NCBI RefSeq assembly: GCF_028898845.1 | Contig: NZ_CP118574.1 | Location: 3,998,501 to 4,062,500 of the forward strand | Reading direction: 5' to 3' | Source of the DNA: Streptomyces sp. WZ-12 | Lineage (GTDB): Bacteria > Actinomycetota > Actinomycetes > Streptomycetales > Streptomycetaceae | Length of the DNA stretch: 64,000 bases | In this document: piece after piece, positions 17,212 to 24,886 of the stretch | Numbering within the stretch: the stretch's first letter is position 1 | How the letters are laid out: each line of letters begins with the position of its first letter | Translations under genes and position numbers: made by a program | Notes under the pieces: generated by a model | What the model saw: the letters and a program-made list of their open reading frames with translations, nothing else | Told to the model about the DNA's origin: nothing | Database searches by the model: none

Positions 17212-17324
17212 TACCCGGAGAAGACCGAGACGCTCCACTAAATGCCCGGAGATGACTGAGACGTCAGCTCACTTGCCCGGGGACGACTGAGACTGCCCGG
17301 ACATCACAGAGACAGGACATCGAC
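17212..17324. repeat. Right end of the transposon: four TnsB-like sites, inverted repeat and TSD
   Basis: Four 20-base repeats share one orientation: TACCCGGAGAAGACCGAGAC (17212), TGCCCGGAGATGACTGAGAC (17243), TGCCCGGGGACGACTGAGAC (17274) and TGCCCGGACATCACAGAGAC (17294). Spacing is 31, 31 and 20 bp. The outermost runs into GACAGGACA (17311-17319), the element edge, followed by the TCGAC duplication at 17320-17324. The 27-bp terminal repeat is 17293-17319. Confidence 0.9.
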
Positions 17325-17365
17325 GAACCGAGGTCGACGCCCGCCCCCGCCAAAACCGCGTCACT

Positions 17366-17400
17366 CTTGCTAGCACTTGCTTGCAATAGTTAGCACTACC
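17366..17400 (+). promoter_or_regulatory. Repeat-rich promoter region of the XRE regulator gene
   Basis: CTAGCACTT (17370-17378) recurs as TTAGCACTA (17390-17398), 20 bp apart, with CTTGC repeated at 17366 and 17376. The block ends 16 bp before the ATG and is more AT-rich than its surroundings, so it is likely the core promoter plus a regulator site. It lies 42 bp from the transposon target duplication. Confidence 0.5.
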
Positions 17401-17415
17401 GTGCAGTATCGAGTC

Positions 17416-17868
17416 ATGGCATCACTCAATGTCGGCAATCTCGGCGAGTTCCTGCGGGAGCAGCGGCGCACCGCGCAGCTCAGCCTGCGGCAGCTCGCGG
17501 ATGCCGCGGGGGTGTCCAACCCGTACCTCAGCCAGATCGAGCGCGGGCTGCGCAAGCCGAGCGCGGAGATCCTCCAGCAGTTGGCCAAGGCGCTGCGGAT
17601 ATCCGCCGAGACGCTGTACGTCCAGGCCGGAATCCTGGACGAACGGCGCGCCCCGGACGGCGCCGGGGTGCAGACCGCGATACTCACCGACCCGTCGCTG
17701 AACGAGCGGCAGAAGCAGGTCCTGCTGCAGATCTACGAGTCCTTCCGCAAGGAGAACGGGCTCGGCGGTGCCGCGGCCGACGGCGTCGCGCACCGGGCCG
17801 GCGACGGGTCCGAGGACGGGGGCCGCCCCCATGAGACAGAGGCCGACGGCGGCCCGCACGCCACCTGA
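17416..17868 (+). CDS. XRE-family regulator upstream of the hbhA-like gene
   Basis: 150 residues. The Cro/C1-type helix-turn-helix is LGEFLREQRRTAQLSLRQLA, DAAGVSNPYLSQIERGLRKPSAEILQQLAKAL (about residues 8-60); a short helix DPSLNERQKQVLLQIYESFRKE and an acidic tail follow. The order XRE regulator, HbhA-like protein, small membrane protein is the same as Rv0474-Rv0475-Rv0476 in Mycobacterium tuberculosis, so these three are probably a functional unit. ATG at 17416 is used; an in-frame start at 17377 lies within the promoter repeats. Confidence 0.9.
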   Translation: MASLNVGNLGEFLREQRRTAQLSLRQLADAAGVSNPYLSQIERGLRKPSAEILQQLAKALRISAETLYVQAGILDERRAPDGAGVQTAILTDPSLNERQKQVLLQIYESFRKENGLGGAAADGVAHRAGDGSEDGGRPHETEADGGPHAT

Positions 17869-17900
17869 GCAACCCCATCGTTTCCAGGAGGAACCACGTC

Positions 17901-18536
17901 ATGGCCATCACCACCGATGACCTCCGCAAGGCCCTGACCGACGCGACCCCGCTGTACGCCCTGGCCGGTACCGCCGACCTGGCCGCCGAGAAGCTGGGCG
18001 AGGTGCCGCAGCTGGTCGAGAAGCTCAAGGCCGAGGCGCCCAAGCGCTTCGACTCCGTCCGCAGCACCGACCCCAAGGACATCCAGGCCCTGGTCACCAA
18101 GCAGGCCAAGGAGGCCCAGGACAAGCTCACCGAGCTGCTGGGCTCGCTCGACGGGGATCTGAAGAAGTTCCGCGACCAGGCACAGGAGCTGGCACTGCGC
18201 GGCGTCGGCCGGGCCGCCGAGGTCGCCGTACAGGCCCGCGAGACCTACGACGAGCTGGCCGAGCGCGGCCGCGGCGCGGTGCAGAACTGGCGCGGCGGCG
18301 CCGCCGAGCAGGTCGAGGAGCTGGCGGTGGCGATCGAGCCGCAGCCGGGCAAGGACGGCGCGGGCGACGTCCCGGGCAACGGCCGCGCCAAGACCGTGCC
18401 GGCCAACGGGACCCCCGCCCAGGCGAAGGCCACCGCCTCCACCGAGCCCAAGACCGCCACGGCGAAGAAGCCGGCCCCGCCGCGCAAGCCCGCCGCGGGC
18501 CCGGCGAAGAAGAGCACCCCGCCGTCGGCGAAGTGA
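17901..18536 (+). CDS. Heparin-binding hemagglutinin (HbhA)-like coiled-coil protein
   Basis: 211 residues. The N-terminal two-thirds is a long helix with heptad-like leucines (ALTDATPLYALAGTADLAAE, then LVEKLKAEAPKRFDSVRS, DKLTELLGSLDGDLKKFRDQAQ), and the C-terminus is an extended Lys/Ala/Pro tail rich in AKK and PxK, as in mycobacterial HbhA. In mycobacteria that tail binds heparan sulfate and lipids; in Streptomyces the role is unknown and may be in lipid inclusions or polar growth. AGGAGG precedes the ATG. Confidence 0.85.
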   Translation: MAITTDDLRKALTDATPLYALAGTADLAAEKLGEVPQLVEKLKAEAPKRFDSVRSTDPKDIQALVTKQAKEAQDKLTELLGSLDGDLKKFRDQAQELALRGVGRAAEVAVQARETYDELAERGRGAVQNWRGGAAEQVEELAVAIEPQPGKDGAGDVPGNGRAKTVPANGTPAQAKATASTEPKTATAKKPAPPRKPAAGPAKKSTPPSAK

Positions 18537-18563
18537 GCCACCGGTGAGCGGTGATCCATCGGC

Positions 18564-18592
18564 GGGCCGGGCACTCCTCACGTGCCCGGCCC
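18564..18592 (+). terminator. Hairpin terminator after the HbhA-like gene
   Basis: GGGCCGGGCAC (18564-18574) and GTGCCCGGCCC (18582-18592) form an 11-bp perfect stem with a 7-nt loop, 28 bp after the stop codon. There is no T-tract. Confidence 0.75.
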
Positions 18593-18671
18593 GTTGTCCG
18601 GGTACGGTGGGGCGGAAAGGGCCGCACGGACCGAGATGACAGACCGAGTTTCCTGGGTGAACGGCTAACGG

Positions 18672-19025
18672 GTGGTGGACGGCGTGCTGATTTACGGATT
18701 CCAGAGCGTACTGAGCTGGGTTCAGCTCGCTCTCGGCGTGTACGCCGCCGTGATGCTCGTCGATGCGGCCACCCGCCGCGAGGCCGCCTACCGCGCGGCT
18801 GACAAGAACAACAAGGCGATGTGGCTGGTCTTCCTCGGGATCGCCACGGCGCTGCTGTTCCTGCTGCCGCTGCTGTCGTTCCTGCCGATCATCGGCGTGA
18901 TCGCGGTGATCGTCTACACCGTCGACGTCCGACCGGCGCTGCGCGCGGTGAGCGGCGGCGGCCGCGGCTGGCACAAGGGCTCCAGCTCGGACGGTCCCTA
19001 CGGGCCGTACAACGGCGGCCGCTGA
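18672..19025 (+). CDS. DUF2516-family small membrane protein
   Basis: 117 residues with two clear transmembrane segments (SVLSWVQLALGVYAAVMLVD and WLVFLGIATALLFLLPLLSF plus LPIIGVIAVIVYTVDVRPAL) and a Gly/Tyr-rich tail. The motif YTVDVRPAL is characteristic of DUF2516 proteins, which accompany hbhA in actinobacteria (Rv0476 in M. tuberculosis). Start is one of two adjacent GTG codons at 18672 and 18675. Function unknown; the conserved position suggests it works with the HbhA-like protein. Confidence 0.85.
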   Translation: MVDGVLIYGFQSVLSWVQLALGVYAAVMLVDAATRREAAYRAADKNNKAMWLVFLGIATALLFLLPLLSFLPIIGVIAVIVYTVDVRPALRAVSGGGRGWHKGSSSDGPYGPYNGGR

Positions 19026-19059
19026 GCCCGGGCGGGCCCGGAGCTCGCCGACCCGCCGG

Positions 19060-20616
19060 CTACCGCCGGTCCAGCAGCAGCACCGCCACGTCGTCGGTGA
19101 GCTCCCCGCCGTTGAGCGCGCGCACCTCGCGCACCGACGCCTCCAGCAGTTCCTCGCCCTGGAGGCCACTGGCCATCTGGCGGGTGACGAGTTCGGTCAT
19201 GCCCTCCTGGCCCAGGCGCCGGGTGCCCTCGCCGATCCGGCCCTCGATCAGGCCGTCCGTATACATCAGCAGGCTCCAGGCGGCGCCCAACTCGACCTGG
19301 TGGCGCGGCCAGCGGGCCTGCGGCAGCAGCCCGAGCGCCGGGCCGCCGAACTCGTACGGCAGCAGCTCCGGCTGCTGTCCGGCGCGGGCCAGCAGGGGCG
19401 CGGGGTGGCCGGCCAGGCAGACCCCGGCCCGGTGGCCGTCCTCCGAGATGTCGACGGTGCACAGCGTCGCGAAGATCTCGTCGTCGGGGCGCTCGTTCTC
19501 CAGCACCTTCTGGAGCGTGGCCAGCAACTCGTCGCCATAGAGCCCGGCGAAGGTCAACGCCCGCCAGGCGATGCGCAGTTCGACGCCGAGCGCGGCCTCG
19601 TCGGGGCCGTGGCCGCAGACGTCGCCGATCATCGCGTGCACGGTGCCGTCCGGGGTGCGGACGGTGTCGTAGAAGTCGCCGCCGAGCAGGGCGCGGCTGC
19701 GGCCGGGCCGGTAGCAGGCGGCGAAGCGCAGCTCCGAGCCGTCGAGCAGCGGGGTGGGCAGCAGGCCGCGCTCCAGGCGGGCGTTCTCCTGGGCGCGCAG
19801 CCGGGACTCGGTGAGCTGGCGCTGGGCGAGGTCGGCGCGCTTGCGTTCCACGGCGTAGCGGACCGCGCGGCTGAGCACCTTGCCGTCCAACTCGTCGCGG
19901 AAGAGGTAGTCCTGGGCGCCCACCCGCACCGCGTCGGCGGCCCGCTCGGCATCCGTCTCGCAGGTGAGGACGAGGACGGCCTGCGCGGGCGCCATGCGCA
20001 GCACGGCCCGGACGGCGGCCAGTTCGTCGCCGGAGTCGCCGGCGCGGGTCCCGTCGCGGTCCTCGCGGCCGGCCGGCTCGGCCGGGGTGAGGTCGAGCAG
20101 GATGCAGTCCACGTCGTCGGTGAGCAGCCGCTCGGCCTCGGTGAGGTTGCGGGCGGTGCGCAGCCGGACCTTGCGGCCGGCCCAGTCCCACATCTCCGGG
20201 ACGTGGTTGTTCGGGTCCTCGCCTATGAGGAGCAGCGTCAGCCCATGGGCGGGCGGCTCGGGCGCCGGCTCCACGGCGGCGACGGGCTCGGCCACGGGGG
20301 CGGGCGGTGTGACGGAGGACACGGTCCGGGTCCCCGTGGTGGTCGCATGGCCGGTCACCGGGTGGGCAGCATTCCGGCCGGCCGGAATGCGAGGGTCGGC
20401 GGGCCGCGGCAGACCGGCCTCCGGGAGATCCCGGGGCAGCGGGGCGGAACCGGCGGGCCCATGGGGCGCGTCCTGCGGAGCGGGGGAAGCCCCGGAGCAG
20501 CCCCCGTGCGCGGGCATGCCGGCGGCGGCCGCGCGGGTCTCCGCGCAGCCTGCGTTCACCGGTCCTGCCTGGTGCGGCAGCACGGCCGTCCGCGGGTGCG
20601 GCACGGGTACGGGCAT
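19060..20616 (-). CDS. PP2C-family (SpoIIE/RsbU) phosphatase with receiver-like domain
   Basis: 518 residues. Residues 1-110 are low-complexity. Next is a response-regulator-like domain (LTLLLIGEDPNN, VDCILLDLTP with the acceptor-like Asp, VLVLTCETDAERAADAVRVG, AQDYLFRDEL), then a linker helix and a PP2C domain with LGGDFYDTV, MIGDVCGHGPDEAA, GLYGDELLATL, LCTVDISEDG and LTDDVAVLLLDRR. Such proteins dephosphorylate anti-sigma antagonists. Only one Asp pocket residue pair is visible in the receiver, so phosphorylation is uncertain. ATG at 20616 follows GGAAGGAAG. Confidence 0.92.
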   Translation of the reverse strand: MPVPVPHPRTAVLPHQAGPVNAGCAETRAAAAGMPAHGGCSGASPAPQDAPHGPAGSAPLPRDLPEAGLPRPADPRIPAGRNAAHPVTGHATTTGTRTVSSVTPPAPVAEPVAAVEPAPEPPAHGLTLLLIGEDPNNHVPEMWDWAGRKVRLRTARNLTEAERLLTDDVDCILLDLTPAEPAGREDRDGTRAGDSGDELAAVRAVLRMAPAQAVLVLTCETDAERAADAVRVGAQDYLFRDELDGKVLSRAVRYAVERKRADLAQRQLTESRLRAQENARLERGLLPTPLLDGSELRFAACYRPGRSRALLGGDFYDTVRTPDGTVHAMIGDVCGHGPDEAALGVELRIAWRALTFAGLYGDELLATLQKVLENERPDDEIFATLCTVDISEDGHRAGVCLAGHPAPLLARAGQQPELLPYEFGGPALGLLPQARWPRHQVELGAAWSLLMYTDGLIEGRIGEGTRRLGQEGMTELVTRQMASGLQGEELLEASVREVRALNGGELTDDVAVLLLDRR

Positions 20617-21153
20617 GGGTCTGCTTCCTTCCCTCCCCCCGAGGGGTGCGGCGGCGCACCGACCGGCGCACCACCGTGCCCGGTTCGACCCCGCTCGTCG
20701 GTCGGCTGAGCAGGGCGCTACCGGGCATCGAATGGCGACCATAGCGTCCGGAGCACCGGGCGCGGAATGCCCTTTGGCACGCGGCCTTCGTCATATGCCA
20801 ACGCCGATATGGCACTTCACCTGGGGAGCCCGGCGAGGGGAATGACGAACATCACCCCACCCGAGCGCAATCCGCTACCGGATCACTACGGAAAGCCAGC
20901 CCCGCGCCACCCGCGACCGATACCGGAGAAATTGCCCCATCCGTTCGCCCGTTGACTTCCGGTAACGCCGTCGATTCCGCCCCGACGGCGGCGAACGCGG
21001 CATGGCACGAGTAACGGATGCCACCCGGAACGCAGTGCGGAACGCGGCGCCGAACGCACGGAGAAAGGGGGGTAATCGGCGGTAAGCGGGCGGCAAGGGG
21101 CGGCCGGAGAATGTCCGGAATCATTCCGTGCCGCCCTGCCCCGCCCCGCCCCG
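20617..21153. other. 537-bp intergenic region, no confident gene
   Basis: This lies upstream of the PP2C gene and after the NlpC/P60 stop; both genes run leftward, so it should hold the PP2C promoter. It is less GC-biased than coding DNA. A 37-codon plus-strand frame (20843-20955) starts right after GAGGGGA, but its composition is not convincing. I see no RNA gene or clear operator. Confidence 0.6.
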
Positions 21154-22293
21154 TCAGCCGGTCCGCTCGCCGTCCGGCCGGACCACCCCCAGGATCGGCA
21201 TCGAGCCGGCGCCCGTGATGGTCACCTGCCGGCCGGGGCGCGGGGCGTGCACGATCGCCCCGTCGCCGAGGTACATCCCGACGTGACTGGCGTCCGAGAA
21301 ATAGATGACGAGGTCGCCCGGGCGCATCTCCTTGAGCGGCACCCGGGGCAGTTGTCGCCATTGCTCCTGCGAGGTGCGCGGAATGGTCCGGCCGGCCGCC
21401 TGCCAGGCCCGTAGGGTGAGCCCGGAGCAGTCGAAGGTGTTGGGGCCGACCGCACCCCAGACGTAATCCTTGCCGATCTGCGAAGTGGCGTAGGAAATCG
21501 CCTTCTTGCCCTGCTCGGTGGCTTTTCCGCGGATGTCCCGGAGCGCGCCGGAGTCGAGCCATTTCTGCTGGGTCAGCAGTGCCTGCTCGTCCTCCAGTTT
21601 CCGCAGCCGGTCCTTTTCCTTGGCGGCCAGCCGGGATTCCAGCGCTTTCGCCGCATCGATCTTGTCGTTGATCTGCTTGCGGGCGGCGTCCTTCTTCTGG
21701 CGATCGGCCTCCAGTTGCTCCCAGCGGTGGCTGGCGTCCTGGGCGTAGCCGTCCAAGTCGCTCTTGAGGTGCGTGAGTTGGCCGATCACGCCCTTGACCG
21801 CCTGCTGCCCCTTGCGGACCAGATCGGCGTTGGCCAGAAAAGCCTCGGGATCGGCGTTGAGCACCAGCTTCGCCTCGGGAGGAATGCCGCCCGCCCGGTA
21901 CTGCGCGCTGGCCAGCGCCCCGGCCTGCCGCTTGAGGACGGCCAGCCGGCCCTGCGCGGCCACGATGGTACGGGCCAGCTCGACGATCTTCTTCTGCTGG
22001 AGCTGGACCTGTTCCTCGGCGGCGTTGTACGCGTCGGTGGCCCGCTCCGCCGCGCGGTAGAGCCCCTCGATCTCCTTGCGCACCTCGTCGAGATGGCGCG
22101 CCCCGCCGTCGGGCGGTGGGCTCGGGGCGGGCGCCCGCTGCGCCGCCGTCGCCGTCCCGCCGAGCAGCCCCGTCGCGCAGAGCACCACTGCGGTGCAGAG
22201 CGCCAACCGGCCGCCCCGCAGACCCCGTACGCCCCGTGCGTCCCGCTCCCCCGCCACGTCCCGAACGCTCCTTTGTGCCCCCTGGCTCCCCAC
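21154..22293 (-). CDS. Secreted NlpC/P60 peptidoglycan endopeptidase with coiled coil
   Basis: 379 residues. An Arg-rich start and hydrophobic segment (LALCTAVVLCATGLLGGTAT) form a signal peptide ending near AAAQRA. Residues 65-250 are a long coiled coil (VQLQQKKIVELARTIVAAQG; LEADRQKKDAARKQINDKID), as in RipA and Streptomyces Swl-type hydrolases. The C-terminal NlpC/P60 domain has catalytic Cys in TFDCSGLTLRAW, His in DASHVGMYLG and a third residue near AIVHAPRPG. It should cut stem peptides in the wall; the coiled coil may mediate autoinhibition or activation. Confidence 0.93.
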   Translation of the reverse strand: MGSQGAQRSVRDVAGERDARGVRGLRGGRLALCTAVVLCATGLLGGTATAAQRAPAPSPPPDGGARHLDEVRKEIEGLYRAAERATDAYNAAEEQVQLQQKKIVELARTIVAAQGRLAVLKRQAGALASAQYRAGGIPPEAKLVLNADPEAFLANADLVRKGQQAVKGVIGQLTHLKSDLDGYAQDASHRWEQLEADRQKKDAARKQINDKIDAAKALESRLAAKEKDRLRKLEDEQALLTQQKWLDSGALRDIRGKATEQGKKAISYATSQIGKDYVWGAVGPNTFDCSGLTLRAWQAAGRTIPRTSQEQWRQLPRVPLKEMRPGDLVIYFSDASHVGMYLGDGAIVHAPRPGRQVTITGAGSMPILGVVRPDGERTG

Positions 22294-22509
22294 CGGTCAC
22301 CTCCGGCTCGTTCCGCACCGATTCGTGTGCGCGCTTCGGCGCGGATGCTGCCATACCGACCGGTAATCCAACAGGGCGACGGGCCGTTTCGCCGGAAGAC
22401 GGGCGCCCGCGCCCCGAACGCGGCGCTCCGGAGTGGCGCTTCACGACCGGGCGGGCGTCCCGGAGCCGGCGGTCGCGCCGGCCCGCGCCGCACGCAGCCG
22501 ACGGCCGAG

Positions 22510-22553
22510 GTTCACCGTGCGTTCACTCCGCTCCATCGGCTGCTTCACCTGAT
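22510..22553 (+). promoter_or_regulatory. PHO box (PhoP binding site) upstream of pstS
   Basis: Four 11-bp units follow each other: GTTCACCGTGC (22510), GTTCACTCCGC (22521), a degenerate TCCATCGGCTG (22532) and CTTCACCTGAT (22543). The GTTCACC core at 11-bp spacing is the PhoP direct-repeat unit of Streptomyces. It lies about 115 bp before the pstS start and predicts activation under phosphate limitation. Confidence 0.88.
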
Positions 22554-22668
22554 CTGCCTAATTTCGGCCGTACCGAGTGCGCGGTGCGCCGTCAGGCGAC
22601 GGCGCCGCCCACCACGCCACCACCCGCACGCCGAGGAAACGGCGCGCACCAGGAAGGAACTCTCGACA

Positions 22669-23802
22669 GTGAAGCAGCTTCAGCGCAAAAACCGGGTTCG
22701 CGCCCTCGCCGTTGGCGCTCTCGCCGTCTCCGGTGCCCTGGCCCTTTCCGCGTGCGGCTCCGACAACACCAGCGGCGGGAGCGGCGGCAGCGGCGGCAGC
22801 TCCGCCAAGGCGGCCAACATCAAGTGCGAGGGCAAGGGCAAGCTGCTCGCCTCCGGCTCCTCGGCGCAGAAGAACGCCATGGACGTCTGGGTGCAGAACT
22901 ACGCCGGCGCCTGCCAGGGCACCGAGATCAACTACCAGCCCACCGGCTCCGGCGCGGGCATCACCACCTTCCTCCAGGGCCAGACCGCGTTCGCCGGCTC
23001 CGACTCCCCGCTGAAGCCCGAGGAGATCGCCAAGTCGAAGTCCGTCTGCAAGGGCGGCCAGGCGATCGACCTGCCGATGGTCGGCGGCCCGATCGCGGTC
23101 GGCTACAACGTCCCCGGCGTGGACAGCCTCGTCCTCGACGCGCCCACCCTGGCGAAGATCTTCGACTCGCAGATCTCCAACTGGAACGACCCGGCGATCA
23201 AGAAGCTCAACCCGGGCGCCAAGCTGCCGGACCTGAAGATCCAGGCGTTCCACCGCTCCGACGACTCCGGCACCACCGACAACTTCACCAAGTACCTCAA
23301 GGGCGCCTCCGGCGGCGCCTGGAAGCACGAGCCGGGCAAGAAGTGGGAGGGCAGCGGCGGCCAGGCGGCGTCCGGTTCGGCCGGCGTCTCCTCGCAGGTC
23401 AAGCAGACCAGCGGCGCGATCTCCTACTTCGAGCTGTCCTACGCCACCGCCGGCAAGATCCCCACCGTCAAGATCAACACCGGCGCCAAGGCCCCGGTCG
23501 AGGCCACCGTCGACAACGCCTCCAAGGCGATCGCCGCGGCCAAGCCGGCCGGCCAGGGCAACGACCTCGCGCTCAAGCTCGACTACACCACCAAGGACGA
23601 GGGCGCCTACCCGATCACCCTGGTGACCAACGAGATCGTCTGCGACAAGGGCAACAAGGCCGACACCCTGCCGGCCACCAAGTCCTTCCTCACCTACATC
23701 TCCAGCAAGGACGGCCAGGACGCCCTCAAGGCCCTCGGCTACGCCCCGCTCCCGGCCGAGATCGCCGACAAGGTCAGCAAGACCGTCGCCACGCTCTCCT
23801 GA
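22669..23802 (+). CDS. pstS: Phosphate ABC transporter substrate-binding lipoprotein
   Basis: 377 residues. The signal peptide ends in the lipobox LSAC, so the mature protein is anchored at Cys of ACGSDN, followed by a Gly/Ser linker. The phosphate-binding blocks are LLASGSSAQKNAMDVW, YQPTGSGAGITTFLQG, FAGSDSPL and HRSDDSGTTDNFTKYL. Start is GTG at 22669 with GGAAGGA about 9 nt upstream; the longer open frame is chance. A PHO box lies upstream. A strong stem-loop separates it from pstC, which should favour pstS over the rest of the operon. Confidence 0.96.
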   Translation: MKQLQRKNRVRALAVGALAVSGALALSACGSDNTSGGSGGSGGSSAKAANIKCEGKGKLLASGSSAQKNAMDVWVQNYAGACQGTEINYQPTGSGAGITTFLQGQTAFAGSDSPLKPEEIAKSKSVCKGGQAIDLPMVGGPIAVGYNVPGVDSLVLDAPTLAKIFDSQISNWNDPAIKKLNPGAKLPDLKIQAFHRSDDSGTTDNFTKYLKGASGGAWKHEPGKKWEGSGGQAASGSAGVSSQVKQTSGAISYFELSYATAGKIPTVKINTGAKAPVEATVDNASKAIAAAKPAGQGNDLALKLDYTTKDEGAYPITLVTNEIVCDKGNKADTLPATKSFLTYISSKDGQDALKALGYAPLPAEIADKVSKTVATLS

Positions 23803-23808
23803 CCCACC

Positions 23809-23844
23809 GGGCGGTGGTCGGGCCGCACGGCCCGGCCGCCGCCC
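23809..23844 (+). terminator. pstS-pstC intergenic stem-loop (attenuator or mRNA processing element)
   Basis: GGGCGGTGGTCGGGCC (23809-23824) pairs with GGCCCGGCCGCCGCCC (23829-23844), 16 bp including two G-U pairs, with a GCAC loop. It starts 6 bp after the pstS stop. In pst operons such a hairpin allows far more binding protein than permease to be made. Partial termination and 3'-end protection would both fit. Confidence 0.75.
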
Positions 23845-23899
23845 GTCCGGTGCACCGCCGCGCCGGAGCCCCCCCGGGCTCCGCAGACCGGAGAAACCC

Positions 23900-24886
23900 A
23901 TGGACTACTCCCCTCCTCTATCCGACACACCGCCACCGGCCACCGCATCGGTCTCCGGCAAGGCGGTCCGCCCCGGTGACCGCATATTCCTCGGACTCTC
24001 CCGGGGTTCCGGCATAACCCTGCTGGTGATCATGGCCGCCATCGCGGCCTTCCTCACCTACCGCTCGGTCCTCGCCATATCCGGCGACAAGGCCAACTTC
24101 TTCACCACCCTGGACTGGAACGCCACCGGCACCGAGCCGAAGTTCGGCATCGCGGTCCTCGCCTTCGGCACGGTCGTCAGCTCGGTGATCGCCATGCTCA
24201 TCGCGGTCCCGGTCGCGGTCGGCATCGCGCTGTTCATCTCGCACTACGCGCCCCGCAAGCTGGCCTCGCCGCTGGGGTACGTCATCGACCTGCTCGCCGC
24301 CGTCCCCAGCATCGTCTACGGCCTGTGGGGCGCCCTCTTCCTCGTCCCGCACCTGAGCGGCCTCTACGGCTGGCTGAACGACTACCTCGGCTGGACCGGG
24401 ATCTTCAGCTACAGCAACGGGGCCGCCCGCTCGCTGTTCACCGTCGGCATCCTGCTCGCGATCATGATCCTGCCGATCGTGACCAGCGTCAGCCGGGAGG
24501 TCTTCCTCCAGGTCCCGCGGATGCACGAGGAGGCCGCGCTGGCCCTCGGCGCCACCCGCTGGGAGGTGATCCGGATGTCGGTGCTCCCCTTCGGCCGCTC
24601 CGGCGTCATCAGCGCCTCCATGCTGGGCCTGGGCCGCGCGCTGGGCGAGACGATGGCGGTCGCCACGGTCCTCTCCCCCAGCTTCCTGATCAACGCCAGC
24701 CTGCTGGACCCGGGCGGCGGCACCTTCGCCCAGAACATCGCCAGCAAGTTCAGCGAGGCCGACACCTTCGGCCAGGACGCCCTGATCGCCTCCGGCCTCG
24801 TCCTCTTCGTGATCACCCTGCTCGTCAACGGCGCCGCCCGGCTGATCATCGCCCGCCGCAAGGAGTACTCGGGGGCCTCCTCATGA
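23900..24886 (+). CDS. pstC: Phosphate ABC transporter permease PstC
   Basis: 328 residues with about six transmembrane helices, for example ITLLVIMAAIAAFLTYRSVL, VVSSVIAMLIAVPVAVGIAL and ALIASGLVLFVITLLVNGAA. The EAA loop contacting PstB reads EEAALALGATRWEVIRMSVL, near residues 210-230. It transports phosphate with PstA and PstB in the cytoplasmic membrane. Its TGA overlaps the pstA ATG (ATGA). Confidence 0.96.
   Translation: MDYSPPLSDTPPPATASVSGKAVRPGDRIFLGLSRGSGITLLVIMAAIAAFLTYRSVLAISGDKANFFTTLDWNATGTEPKFGIAVLAFGTVVSSVIAMLIAVPVAVGIALFISHYAPRKLASPLGYVIDLLAAVPSIVYGLWGALFLVPHLSGLYGWLNDYLGWTGIFSYSNGAARSLFTVGILLAIMILPIVTSVSREVFLQVPRMHEEAALALGATRWEVIRMSVLPFGRSGVISASMLGLGRALGETMAVATVLSPSFLINASLLDPGGGTFAQNIASKFSEADTFGQDALIASGLVLFVITLLVNGAARLIIARRKEYSGASS

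Larger units (their letters stand above)
12317..17319. mobile_element. Complete Tn7/Tn5053-like transposon, 5003 bp, no cargo
   Basis: The element holds four overlapping minus-strand genes, tnsA, tnsB, tnsC and tniQ, and nothing else. Both ends begin TGTCCTGTC and form an imperfect 27-bp inverted repeat. It is flanked on each side by TCGAC (12312-12316 and 17320-17324), a 5-bp target duplication as made by Tn7 and Tn5053 relatives. Twenty-base repeats related to the ends, presumably TnsB sites, lie inside both ends. It separates the SDR gene from the XRE regulator. tniQ carries an in-frame stop. Confidence 0.93.

Noticed and set aside
12317..17319. CRISPR-associated transposon
   Set aside because: The gene set is tnsA-tnsB-tnsC-tniQ but there is no Cascade, Cas12k or repeat array inside the element or near it.
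20843..20955. 37-residue plus-strand gene in the PP2C/NlpC gap
   Set aside because: GAGGGGA touches the ATG with no spacing, and the sequence has no convincing coding pattern.
22294..22668. ydaO-type c-di-AMP riboswitch before the NlpC/P60 gene
   Set aside because: Such riboswitches control many Streptomyces wall hydrolases, so I looked, but I could not find the conserved core on the minus strand.
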